From an uncultured Eubacteriales bacterium (GTDB lineage Bacteria; Bacillota; Clostridia; Oscillospirales; CAG-272): a stretch of 12,655 nucleotides of DNA. The notes beneath the pieces are model-generated. The model saw only the letters and a list, made by a program, of their open reading frames with translations, was not told the origin of the DNA and made no database searches. Position numbers and translations under genes: made by a program. Location: positions 1 through 12,655 of the forward strand of contig URDX01000042.1 in assembly GCA_900546695.1 (NCBI GenBank), read 5' to 3'. Positions within the stretch are counted from its first letter, which is position 1. Every line of letters starts with the position of its first letter. This document shows, piece by piece, positions 1-6,877 of the stretch.

Positions 1-5
1 CTTTG

Positions 6-26
6 GAACAACGCCCTGCGTTGTTC
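6..26. repeat. Perfect 9-bp hairpin
   Basis: GAACAACGC (6-14) and GCGTTGTTC (18-26) are exact inverted copies separated by CCT. No T-run follows on either strand, so this is not a standard intrinsic terminator. It lies just before the two direct repeats at 42-180 and may belong to the same repeat-rich spacer. The window edge at position 1 hides what precedes it. Confidence 0.6.
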
Positions 27-41
27 ACTGCGCAATCAAAG

Positions 42-97
42 AAAAGCGGCTAAGGGTTTGATTCACCTGAATTCGTAGGGGCGGTAACGTTTCTTTT
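42..97. repeat. Intergenic direct repeat, copy 1, with hairpin
   Basis: This 56-bp segment aligns without gaps to 125-180, a constant offset of 83 bases, with 11 mismatches by my count (about 80% identity). The best conserved part is TGATTCACCTGAA. Its right half plus flank can fold: AACGTTT (86-92) pairs with AAACGTT (101-107), and GGC (80-82) with GCC (109-111), around an 8-nt loop. This looks like a REP/MITE-like extragenic element. The class is inference; the repetition is seen directly. Confidence 0.7.
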
Positions 98-124
98 TGT
101 AAACGTTTGCCTCTTGCCGGCACA

Positions 125-180
125 AAAAGCGGCTGAGGCTCTGATTCACCTGAACTCGTAGAGACGACGGCATTTCTTTT
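125..180. repeat. Intergenic direct repeat, copy 2
   Basis: Second copy of the 42-97 element, same orientation, 83 bases downstream. AAAAGCGGCT at the left end and TGATTCACCTGAA are identical in both copies, while the region after CGTAG is more diverged. The hairpin formed in copy 1 is not preserved here. A terminator follows at 206-255. Confidence 0.7.
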
Positions 181-205
181 AAATCTTCTTAAAAAACATC
201 ACAAC

Positions 206-255
206 AAAAACAGCCTTAGGCTTGCATGAAGCACATGCTGCCGTGGGCTGTTTTT
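206..255. terminator. Bidirectional intrinsic terminator
   Basis: AAAAACAGCC (206-215) pairs perfectly with GGCTGTTTTT (246-255). A nested hairpin sits inside: GCATG (224-228) with CATGC (234-238), and GGC (219-221) with GCC (240-242). The A-run on the left and T-run on the right let it terminate in either direction. For the window it is the natural end of the minus-strand DUF1599-like gene, whose stop lies at 293-295. On the minus strand the stem is followed by a T-rich tail. Confidence 0.85.
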
Positions 256-292
256 CTGTTCTTTTATTTGTTTATTTATTGCTCCTGCTGCG

Positions 293-877
293 TCACACCC
301 CTGCCATTTTCAGCAGTGCAAAGACGGAGTAATTTATTATGTCCGAGATTTGAGCGTCGAGACCTTCGGAGGCGATGAGTCTGCCGCCGGAGGCGATGAT
401 ATTTTTCATTCTGAAAATTTTAACGATTATCTGATCGGTAATCGAATGCAGGTGCATTTCGGTCCATGCTGCGCCGTAGTCGTGGTTTTTGCGCTCCATC
501 AGCGCTTTTACAGAGGCGAAAGCGCGCAGATACGCCTGCTTCATATCGTCAATGCCGAGTCTGTGGTATGCATCGGTATCGGCAACGACCGTATCGGGTG
601 ACGGGAAAAGCTCGGGGTTCTGCATCCGCATAAGCATGATTATGCCGTAGTTGACGATGCCGAGGTATTCGTCCGCTCTGCCCTCTCCGACAAGGGACTC
701 GTCGCCGTTTTCCTCGAGGGTGCGGATGCGGCGCGCCTTTATCCACAGCTGGTCGACAAACGACTCGTCGCGAAAGAACAGCCAGGTCGGACCGTAATCC
801 TTTGTTTTTGCCTCAAAGATGCTGACGCATCGGTCGATTATCTCGTCGTACCGCTTGCCGAGCTCGATGTTATCCAT
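293..877 (-). CDS. Tandem DUF1599-like domain protein
   Basis: A 194-residue, probably cytosolic and all-helical protein of unproven function. It consists of two units: residues 17-85 and 123-191 align at a constant offset of 106 residues with no gap. Shared positions include K24/K130, DYG 27-29/133-135, W32/W138, DQ 42-43/148-149, K47/K153, R50/R156, EG 65-66/171-172, NY 76-77/182-183 and M85/M191. This pattern matches my memory of DUF1599 (PF07659), also called nucleotide modification associated domain 1. The E-x-x-D-like segment before NY also recalls all-alpha NTP pyrophosphatases, but catalysis is not shown. The ATG at 877 has AGAGGA at 883-888 and lies about 40 nt below a near-consensus promoter. 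A longer in-frame reading to 1063 would run through that promoter and is rejected. Family call is fairly sure; function is unknown. Confidence 0.8.
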   Translation of the reverse strand: MDNIELGKRYDEIIDRCVSIFEAKTKDYGPTWLFFRDESFVDQLWIKARRIRTLEENGDESLVGEGRADEYLGIVNYGIIMLMRMQNPELFPSPDTVVADTDAYHRLGIDDMKQAYLRAFASVKALMERKNHDYGAAWTEMHLHSITDQIIVKIFRMKNIIASGGRLIASEGLDAQISDIINYSVFALLKMAGV

Positions 878-926
878 GCCGTTCCTCTTTCGGTTGCTTA
901 TTTCGCTTGCGCGATCGTATGCACAT

Positions 927-955
927 ATTATACCCGTTTTGCAGTGTAAAGTCAA
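927..955 (-). promoter_or_regulatory. Sigma-70/SigA promoter of the DUF1599-like gene
   Basis: On the minus strand, TTGACT (950-955) and TATAAT (927-932) are separated by exactly 17 bases. Transcription should start near 920, giving a 5' untranslated region of about 40 nt before the ATG at 877. The near-consensus match suggests constitutive, fairly strong expression. Confidence 0.85.
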
Positions 956-1217
956 CGTTTTTTCGCATGAAGGCGATGTGCGCGGCGGTGTTGTGCGCGG
1001 CAAAGCAGCGCGGCGGAATATCCGCGGCGACCTTCTTGACTTTCGTAAAAATATAAATGTCAAGGGGTTATGTAAAATAAACCCTTTTCAGATTGGAAAC
1101 GCATCTGTCTTTGGAGTTGTGGGTGTATGTAAGATTTTGAATTTTATAATATTTGTTTTTAAGGGGATATTTGAGTAATATTTTGATATATTTCGCCATA
1201 ACAACATATTTTAATGG

Positions 1218-1232
1218 TTATATGCGTATAAT
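1218..1232 (+). promoter_or_regulatory. Candidate -10 box and operator of the XRE-type gene
   Basis: A perfect TATAAT lies at 1227-1232, about 94 bases before the GTG start at 1326. I find no good -35 at 16-18 bases. TTATA (1218-1222) and TATAA (1227-1231) form a small inverted repeat around TGCG and overlap the -10 box, the layout expected if the XRE protein represses itself. Both promoter and operator are tentative. Confidence 0.35.
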
Positions 1233-1325
1233 ATAAGGGTGATCTAAGGATAACGACGTATGACATAAGAATAATCATCCCCGATTTTGTTTTAGAATAT
1301 AGTAAACACTCAGGAGGTGGGTCAA

Positions 1326-1643
1326 GTGGCAGATGCGAGCTTTATCAGAAACAGAATTACGCAGCTTCGTTTGCAAAAGGGCGTTTCGGAATATCAGATG
1401 GGGTATGACCTCGGTCACAGCAGAAGCTATGTCTACAACATTTCGTCGGGCAAGTCGCTTCCGCCCCTGCCCGAGTTCTTGGAGATATGCAACTATTTCG
1501 GCATAACGCCGAGTCAGTTTTTCGATACGTCAATTGAGAATCCTGCGCTGCTGCAGACGGCTATAGAAGAGCTGAAAAAGCTGAGTGACGATGATCTGAT
1601 GTTGATTATCGGCAATATCCGCAGGTTAGCTAAAGACAGCTGA
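1326..1643 (+). CDS. XRE-family helix-turn-helix transcriptional regulator
   Basis: A 105-residue, single-domain DNA-binding protein. Residues 9-63 form a Cro/C1-type HTH: the start I-T-Q-L-R at 10-15, the recognition-helix region S-R-S-Y-V-Y-N-I-S-S-G-K at 32-43, and the closing helix with L-P-E-F-L-E-I-C-N-Y-F-G-I-T-P at 48-62. The remaining 40 residues form a helical tail, probably for dimerisation. I chose the GTG at 1326 because the Shine-Dalgarno AGGAGGTGG (1312-1320) leaves 8 bases to it; an in-frame GTG at 1317 lies inside that site. It is the only plus-strand gene here and is divergent from the DUF1599-like gene. Targets are unknown; self-regulation is a guess from the promoter. The family call is firm. 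Confidence 0.88.
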   Translation: MADASFIRNRITQLRLQKGVSEYQMGYDLGHSRSYVYNISSGKSLPPLPEFLEICNYFGITPSQFFDTSIENPALLQTAIEELKKLSDDDLMLIIGNIRRLAKDS

Positions 1644-1668
1644 CCGCCGTGATACGGCGATGTTGTGC

Positions 1669-1719
1669 AAAAAATACAGTCCCCGATGAGAAGCACTTGT
1701 GATTCTCATCGGGGACTGT
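1669..1719 (-). terminator. Intrinsic terminator of the ftsH end of the cluster
   Basis: A 17-bp perfect stem pairs 1676-1692 with 1703-1719 around a 10-nt loop (1693-1702). On the minus strand it is followed by six T residues (complement of A at 1669-1674). It lies 53 bases after the ftsH stop, so it ends the seven-gene minus-strand cluster. No T-run follows on the plus strand, though the long stem may also slow transcripts of the convergent XRE-type gene. Confidence 0.92.
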
Positions 1720-1771
1720 TGCGTCGGGGTAAGCTGACCGAGCCGCCCGCGCCGTTATTTTGCCTATTCGA

Positions 1772-4048
1772 TTACTTATCCGATTTATCCGAGCCGTCTG
1801 AATCTTCAGAGCTGTTCGCATCGGCGCTGCTGCTGTCAGACCTTGCATCATCCGAGCCGTTGTCGGAATCGTTGCTGCCGTCATGTGCGGCGGAGTCGGT
1901 GTTGTCTGCGCTATCGGTATTATCCGCATCTGCGCTGCTGTCCGAATCGCCCGTGTCGGCGCTGTGATTTTCGTCTCCCCGGTGTTCATCGTCGCTGCGG
2001 TCGTCGCGGCTGCCCCTTTCATCCGAGAAGGGCTGTGCGGGGAACACGTAGAAGCCCGCCTCGCGCATGGCCTTTACGCGCGCATCCTCCTCGCGGTCGC
2101 GCAGTGCGCGCTCCTTTTCGATGCGGCGGCGCTCCTCCTCGTCGCGCTTTGCCTGCTCTGCGTTTTCACGCTCGCTGCGGCGGCGCTGTTCGCTCTTCAT
2201 TTCCTCGAGCTGTTCCATGGTGGCGTCGGTATCCATAGCTGCCTTGAACTGACCCTCGTCCATTATCTCGTACTTCATGAGGAATTCGGCTACGAAGCGC
2301 AGCTTATCCGCTTTTTCGGTCAGGATGCGCTCGGCGCGGTTGTATTCCTCCTCGACGATGCGATATATCTCGGAGTCGATCTTTGCCGCGGTCTGCTCGG
2401 AATAGTTGCGTCCGGAGGAGAAATCTCTGCCGAGGAACACCTCATCATCCGAGTGCTCGCTGCCGAGCACGACAGGTCCGAGCTCGTCGCTCATGCCGTA
2501 TTTCGTGACCATATTGCGTGCGATGCTCGTCGCGCGCTGGATATCGTTCGATGCGCCGGTGGAAACGTCGCCGATAACGAGCTTTTCCGCCATGCGTCCG
2601 CCGAGCAGCCCGGCGATAGTTGCCTTCATCTGCGAAACGGTCATGTAGGAACGATCCTCGGTCGGGATGGACATCGTATAACCGCCCGTACCCTTGTTTC
2701 CGGGGATGATGGATATCTGATGAACGGGCATATCGGGCTGGAGAACATGCCCGACGATAGCGTGACCCGCCTCGTGATATGCGGTGAGCTTACGCTCCTT
2801 TTCGCTGATAACGGCGCTCTTTTTCGGGGTGCCGACCATGACCTTAATCATGGCGTCCTCGATGTCGTTCATGCCGATGAGCGACTTTCCGCGGCGTGCT
2901 GCAAGCAGCGCTGCCTCATTGAGTAGGTTTGCAAGGTCTGCACCCGTGAAGCCTGTCGTGCTGCGCGCGATGACCGAGAGGTCAACATCTCCCTCAAAGG
3001 GCTTACCCTTGGAGTGGACGCGCAGGATAGCCTCTCTACCCTTGATGTCGGGGTAGTTGACCGTTACCTGACGGTCGAAGCGTCCGGGACGGAGCAGCGC
3101 GGGGTCGAGGATGTCGGGACGGTTGGTCGCGGCGATAACGATAACGCCGTCCGAGCCGTCAAAGCCGTCCATCTCTACGAGCAGCTGATTGAGCGTCTGC
3201 TCGCGCTCGTCGTGCCCGCCGCCGAGACCTGCGCCGCGGTGGCGTCCGACAGCGTCTATCTCGTCGATAAAGATGATGGCTGCGGGGTATTTCTTAGCTC
3301 CCGCAAAGAGGTCGCGGACGCGGGACGCGCCGACACCGACATACATCTCTACAAAGTCCGAGCCCGAAATGGAGAAGAAGGGAACTCCCGCTTCTCCCGC
3401 CACCGCCTTTGCGAGCAGGGTTTTACCCGTACCGGGAGGGCCGACGAGCAGCACGCCGTGCGGTATCTTTGCGCCGAGTCGGCTGAAATGCGCGGGGTCC
3501 TTGAGGAACTGAACTATCTCGACCAGCTCCTCCTTTTCCTCGTCTGCGCCCGCAACGTCGGCGAAGGTGACGCGCTTTTTATCTACATCGTAGGTCTTTG
3601 CGTGCGATTTTCCGAAGGAGCCTATCTTTCCGCCTCTGCCGTTCGCCTGATTCATCATGAATATCCACAGGGCGATGAACAGTACGAGCATAAGCACGTA
3701 CGGCAGCAGGCTTACCCACCACGGGATATCGACGGGCGCGGGCATGTCGTAGCTCTCGATTATGCCGTCCTTTGCCTGCTGCTTGACGGTGTCGCTCAGG
3801 TCGAGATAGAACTGCTCGAAGGAGCGGAGCTTATACGTGACCGTTGAACCGTCCTTCAGCTCCATGGTCAATAGGTTGCTCTCGCTGAGCTCGAACGATT
3901 TGACCTGCTCCCCATTAAAGAGGGTGAGGACCTGACTGTATTTTACCTGCTCTGAGCTCGTGTCGCGGAGCATGAGCGAGGCGGAGAAGATGATAATTCC
4001 CATCAGAACTATCCAGAACAGCAGTGAGGAGTATCTTTTCTTTTTCAT
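1772..4048 (-). CDS. ftsH: ATP-dependent zinc metalloprotease FtsH
   Basis: Membrane-bound AAA+ protease that extracts and degrades membrane and soluble proteins. Of 758 residues, two membrane segments (about 9-27 and 111-132) flank a small external domain. The AAA module has Walker A GPPGTGKT at 203-210, Walker B IIFIDE at 258-263, and the second region of homology ending GRFDR with arginine fingers R323 and R326. The protease has HEAGH at 425-429, with D502 as likely third zinc ligand, so it should be active. The pore loop reads MYVGVG, with Tyr236 where E. coli has Phe. The family is usually 600-700 residues; here a charged helix (about 610-663) and a Ser/Asp-rich tail (about 676-758) extend it. 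The ATG follows GGAGG at 4053-4057. It is the last gene of the cluster, 82 bases after hpt. Confidence 0.97.
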   Translation of the reverse strand: MKKKRYSSLLFWIVLMGIIIFSASLMLRDTSSEQVKYSQVLTLFNGEQVKSFELSESNLLTMELKDGSTVTYKLRSFEQFYLDLSDTVKQQAKDGIIESYDMPAPVDIPWWVSLLPYVLMLVLFIALWIFMMNQANGRGGKIGSFGKSHAKTYDVDKKRVTFADVAGADEEKEELVEIVQFLKDPAHFSRLGAKIPHGVLLVGPPGTGKTLLAKAVAGEAGVPFFSISGSDFVEMYVGVGASRVRDLFAGAKKYPAAIIFIDEIDAVGRHRGAGLGGGHDEREQTLNQLLVEMDGFDGSDGVIVIAATNRPDILDPALLRPGRFDRQVTVNYPDIKGREAILRVHSKGKPFEGDVDLSVIARSTTGFTGADLANLLNEAALLAARRGKSLIGMNDIEDAMIKVMVGTPKKSAVISEKERKLTAYHEAGHAIVGHVLQPDMPVHQISIIPGNKGTGGYTMSIPTEDRSYMTVSQMKATIAGLLGGRMAEKLVIGDVSTGASNDIQRATSIARNMVTKYGMSDELGPVVLGSEHSDDEVFLGRDFSSGRNYSEQTAAKIDSEIYRIVEEEYNRAERILTEKADKLRFVAEFLMKYEIMDEGQFKAAMDTDATMEQLEEMKSEQRRRSERENAEQAKRDEEERRRIEKERALRDREEDARVKAMREAGFYVFPAQPFSDERGSRDDRSDDEHRGDENHSADTGDSDSSADADNTDSADNTDSAAHDGSNDSDNGSDDARSDSSSADANSSEDSDGSDKSDK

Positions 4049-4084
4049 GTGGCCTCCAAAGTATCATACCGATAGTTTGACCTG

Positions 4085-4097
4085 ATTACGGCGTAAT
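4085..4097. repeat. 13-bp palindrome between hpt and ftsH
   Basis: ATTACG (4085-4090) and CGTAAT (4092-4097) are exact inverted arms around one G. It sits in the 82-base gap between the hpt stop and the ftsH start. It could be a protein-binding site, but no convincing promoter is visible beside it. The function is not shown. Confidence 0.35.
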
Positions 4098-4130
4098 TAT
4101 TGAGCTCCCGAAAAATTTTACCCTGCGGCA

Positions 4131-4688
4131 TCACTTTTCGTAAACGCTGCGGCGCAGCACTCCGACGTACGGCAGCGCGCGATACGCCTCATCATAGTCG
4201 AGGCCGTAACCGACGACGAACTCGTCGGGAATGACCTTGCCCGTGTAATCGGGCTCAAAATCGACCTCGCGGCGGTCGGGCTTATCGAGCAGTGTGCAGG
4301 TCCGCACCGATTTTGCACCCTTGAGGCGCAGATATTCCGAGAGGTAGGAGAGGGTCCTGCCGCTGTCGATGATGTCCTCAACGATGAGGATGTTGCAGTT
4401 CGAAAGGTCGGCGCGGTGAATATCGAGGATGATGTTCACGCGGCCCGAGGTCGACGTGCCCCCGCCGTAGGACGAGACCTTCATGAAGTCTATCTCGACG
4501 GGCAGCGATATTCGCTTCATCAGCTCGCCCATAAAGACGACCGAGCCTTTGAGTATGCAGAGCAGCACGAGCTTTGAGTCGTCGCCCGCGTAATCGCGGT
4601 CTATCTCGTCGGCGATGCGGCGGACTATATCGTTTATCTCCTCCTCGGAGACGAGGATTCTTTCGATGTCCTTGTTTATCTGAGACAT
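4131..4688 (-). CDS. hpt: Hypoxanthine phosphoribosyltransferase
   Basis: Cytosolic purine-salvage enzyme that joins hypoxanthine (often also guanine) to PRPP, giving IMP or GMP. The 185-residue length is normal. The PRPP-binding motif VEDIIDSGRTL spans 103-113. LKGS at 46-49 is the first PRPP-pyrophosphate loop, and SSYGGGTSTSG (72-82) is the flexible catalytic loop. K136 and the segment DEFVVGYGLDY (155-165) form the purine pocket. The ATG at 4688 has AAGGA at 4699-4703 with a 10-base gap. hpt between tilS and ftsH is the classic Firmicute order. A gap of 152 bases from tilS holds a possible own promoter. All expected motifs are present. Confidence 0.96.
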   Translation of the reverse strand: MSQINKDIERILVSEEEINDIVRRIADEIDRDYAGDDSKLVLLCILKGSVVFMGELMKRISLPVEIDFMKVSSYGGGTSTSGRVNIILDIHRADLSNCNILIVEDIIDSGRTLSYLSEYLRLKGAKSVRTCTLLDKPDRREVDFEPDYTGKVIPDEFVVGYGLDYDEAYRALPYVGVLRRSVYEK

Positions 4689-4743
4689 TGTATGCGTTTC
4701 CTTTCGCCTTTAAGGTATGCCGATATTGCTTTAATAATAATTA

Positions 4744-4772
4744 ATGATAGTTCGGCGGTGATTCGCGGTGAA
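4744..4772 (-). promoter_or_regulatory. Candidate internal promoter for hpt-ftsH
   Basis: On the minus strand TTCACC (4767-4772) and TATCAT (4744-4749) are spaced by 17 bases, matching 4 of 6 and 5 of 6 consensus positions. Transcription would start near 4737, about 50 nt before the hpt ATG. In the same 152-base gap, 4791-4811 can form a small hairpin with one mismatch but has no T-run, so it is not a terminator. The promoter is plausible but weak. Confidence 0.4.
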
Positions 4773-4840
4773 TTGTGCGGATATCTGTGCCCGACGGCAT
4801 TTTGCCGACGGACTGCCAACGGTATCTGCGCCGGCTGTAT

Positions 4841-6877
4841 CTACGCTCGGGGAGTCCGACACGCCGCGTCAAAGCTAAGGTCGACGCACGGCGAGCCGTC
4901 TGCTGCGTCGTGCAGAACACCGTCCCGCACGGCGACAAACGGTATCCAGACGATGCCGTCGCCGTCGCAGACGATGGGCAGCTGCCGCCGCAGCTCGGGC
5001 GGTATCCCTGCCTCGCGGAAGAGATTTTTCAGACTGCGGTGCATTCCGCGCACAAATACGCGGTCGCCCGGCTGTCGCATCCGCGCGGATAATGTACCCT
5101 TTAGTTTAGCAGATGAGACCGTTATGTTTGTAGATAAATTGTAAATATTTTCGCCCTGTGCATCACGAAATTTTGCTGTATCGGCAGACACGCCGTCTGC
5201 CGTGCTGCCCGCCGAAAGGTTTGCCGCGCCGCCCTCGGTAAATCCCGTAATAAAGCCTGCCGTACATCCGGCCACGGTTGCTCCGTCGGAGCTTGCGCGG
5301 TCGGTTTTGTCGGGGTCTGCGCAGTCGGTCGTTTCGATACTCGCGCGGGTCACTCCGCTCATATCGATGATGAGCAGCGAGCCGTCGGGCAGGCGGTTTT
5401 CGCCGTAATGAAGGGGGATCTCGCCGAGGGTTCTGCAATCTTTGCTGTCTTTGCCGCCACTGCTGTCACGACAGTCTCCGCCGTCATTTTCGCCGCACCC
5501 GCTGCCGCTGCAATTCCGTCTGCTGTTCTGCGGGCGTTCAGTGCGGGCGCGGGACTCGCGTTCGCTGTCGGGTGAGAGCATTATCCCGCCCGGGAGCTTT
5601 GTTGCGCGTATCCCACCGGGCAGGCTGAGCGTTTTGGAGGTCTCACCGCTGCGGCAGAGCCAGGACAGTGCCGCAAGGTTTCCGCTGCCGAGCTCGGCGC
5701 TTATCCCGTGCCGCGCGCGGTAGCCGCTGAAAAACGACAGCAGCCGTCTGCGCAGCAGCGGCTCGGGCAGCTCCGAAATCAGCTGCATCGTGTCGAATGC
5801 TTTATCCATTGTCGTATGGATAACCGTGTCTTTAATGTCGATTCGGGTCGAATCGCTCGTGCCGAACCGATTCACGGTCTCTTTTTTGTCGATATGGGTC
5901 GAGCAATGTCCCACACTGCACGGATTTAGACTGTTTCTTGTGTCGACAGCGGTCGAAGCCTGTGCAGAGCTGTCGCTTGCGGCGGTATCGCGATACTCAC
6001 CGAGCAGCGCGGTCAGCCGACGCAGACCCTCATCGGGCAGTGCGGCAAGCGCCGAGAGCAGCGCCTCATCCTCTCGCAGCAGCCGCGCGGTGCGGTATGC
6101 TGCTTCGGGGGCGTGCGGCGACAGCTCGCAGAGCGCGGGCACGCAGCGGGAGCGGATGACGTTCCGTGCGCAGCAGGGTTCAAGATTCGTGCTGTCGGTG
6201 ACAAATTCGATGCCGTTCTCGGCGACATAGCTGTCTATCTCTGCGCGCGGGAGCGAGAGCAGCGGGCGCAGCACGGGTATTCCGCCCGAGAGCGCGGAGA
6301 CGCTGTATTCGGGTATCCCGCACAGCCCCGCAAGCGCGCTGCCGCGTGCGAGACGAAACAGCATCGTTTCGAGCTCGTCGTTCGCATGATGGGCGGTAAC
6401 GATACATTCGCAGCCGTATTCTGCCGCCGCCTCTCTCAGACAGGCGTAGCGCAGCTCGCGCGCCGCCTCCTCAAGTCCCATGCCGTGCTCGCGCGCATAG
6501 GCGGGAACATCGGCGCGGCAGATCCTGAGAGTTACGCCGTGCGCGGCGCAGAAGCGTCGGCAGTGCCGCTCGTCTCGCTCCGCCTCGTCGCCGCGCATGC
6601 AGTGGTTGAGATGGAGCGCGACGGGGGTGATGCCGCAGTCGCCCTGACAGGAAAGCAGTGCATGCAGCAGTGCGGAGGAATCGCCCCCGCCGCTGTAGCC
6701 CACGAGCAAACGCGCGCCGCGCAGACCGTATCTCCCGACGGCATCGCGCACCGCTGCGGTTACGCGGTCGGAGCTGCCGCGCCCCGATCGCTCTCCGCTA
6801 TCGCCGCGCTGCGCGTGATTGTCGCGGTCGCAGTACTCTGCCCGACCTACGCCGCCGTTATCCGCTGCGGCGGTCAC
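4841..6877 (-). CDS. tilS: tRNA(Ile)-lysidine synthetase, enlarged by insertions
   Basis: Uses ATP to attach lysine to C34 of the AUA-reading tRNA-Ile, making lysidine; normally essential. The PP-loop SGGGDS is at 62-67, with LNHCMRGDEAERD (90-102), HHANDELETMLFRLARG (163-179), and DSTN...RNVIR (228-242). The C-terminal tRNA-binding domain includes QPGDRV (602-607) and NLFREAGIPPELRRQLP (618-634). At 678 residues it is well above the usual 430-480. The excess lies in three low-complexity insertions at about 295-366, 435-484 and 514-591, plus an N-terminal extension of about 37 residues. The first insertion is a tandem repeat. I start at GTG 6877 because AGAGGAG (6886-6892) is 8 bases upstream and the GTG overlaps the dnaB stop as GTGA; an ATG at 6934 lacks this site. 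The identity is firm; the insertions look unstructured and should not affect catalysis. Confidence 0.93.
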   Translation of the reverse strand: MTAAADNGGVGRAEYCDRDNHAQRGDSGERSGRGSSDRVTAAVRDAVGRYGLRGARLLVGYSGGGDSSALLHALLSCQGDCGITPVALHLNHCMRGDEAERDERHCRRFCAAHGVTLRICRADVPAYAREHGMGLEEAARELRYACLREAAAEYGCECIVTAHHANDELETMLFRLARGSALAGLCGIPEYSVSALSGGIPVLRPLLSLPRAEIDSYVAENGIEFVTDSTNLEPCCARNVIRSRCVPALCELSPHAPEAAYRTARLLREDEALLSALAALPDEGLRRLTALLGEYRDTAASDSSAQASTAVDTRNSLNPCSVGHCSTHIDKKETVNRFGTSDSTRIDIKDTVIHTTMDKAFDTMQLISELPEPLLRRRLLSFFSGYRARHGISAELGSGNLAALSWLCRSGETSKTLSLPGGIRATKLPGGIMLSPDSERESRARTERPQNSRRNCSGSGCGENDGGDCRDSSGGKDSKDCRTLGEIPLHYGENRLPDGSLLIIDMSGVTRASIETTDCADPDKTDRASSDGATVAGCTAGFITGFTEGGAANLSAGSTADGVSADTAKFRDAQGENIYNLSTNITVSSAKLKGTLSARMRQPGDRVFVRGMHRSLKNLFREAGIPPELRRQLPIVCDGDGIVWIPFVAVRDGVLHDAADGSPCVDLSFDAACRTPRA
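5801..5956 (-). repeat. Three-copy in-frame tandem repeat within tilS
   Basis: Units of 54, 51 and 51 bases occupy 5903-5956, 5852-5902 and 5801-5851. Each contains, read on the plus strand, TGTCGA-N4-GGTCGA (5836-5851, 5887-5902, 5941-5956). In protein they read STAVDTRNS..., STHIDKKET... and STRIDIKDT..., units of 17-18 residues. All lengths are multiples of three, so tilS stays open. In the 5801-5851 unit and its flank, CGATTCG and CGAATCG also form a 7-bp hairpin (5839-5855). Confidence 0.75.

Larger units (their letters stand above)
878..1325. other. Divergent AT-rich intergenic region
   Basis: This gap of 448 bases separates the minus-strand DUF1599-like gene from the plus-strand regulator. 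It holds the promoter at 927-955 and a candidate promoter near 1227. An imperfect hairpin lies at 1062-1087 (AAGGGGTT with AACCCTTT, one G-T pair). The stretch from about 1040 to 1310 is clearly more AT-rich than the rest of the window. I see no convincing gene in it; a short plus-strand reading at 819-1178 lacks a good ribosome site and overlaps the neighbour. Confidence 0.7.

Noticed and set aside
878..1063. N-terminal extension of the DUF1599-like gene to an ATG at 1063
   Set aside because: It runs through a near-consensus promoter at 927-955, has atypical composition, and the ATG at 877 has a proper ribosome site.
1317..1325. GTG at 1317 as start of the XRE-type gene
   Set aside because: It lies inside the AGGAGGTGG Shine-Dalgarno site; GTG 1326 has correct spacing.
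1645..1659. Small hairpin CGCCGT/ACGGCG just after the XRE-type stop as its terminator
   Set aside because: Only 6 bp with no T-run after it on the plus strand.
1883..3847. Plus-strand open frames opposite ftsH (1883-2926, 3014-3847)
   Set aside because: They are shadows of the strongly conserved ftsH reading frame and lack ribosome sites.
4063..4091. Promoter with TATGAT directly before ftsH
   Set aside because: No -35 at proper spacing, and the start of transcription would fall on the ribosome-binding site.
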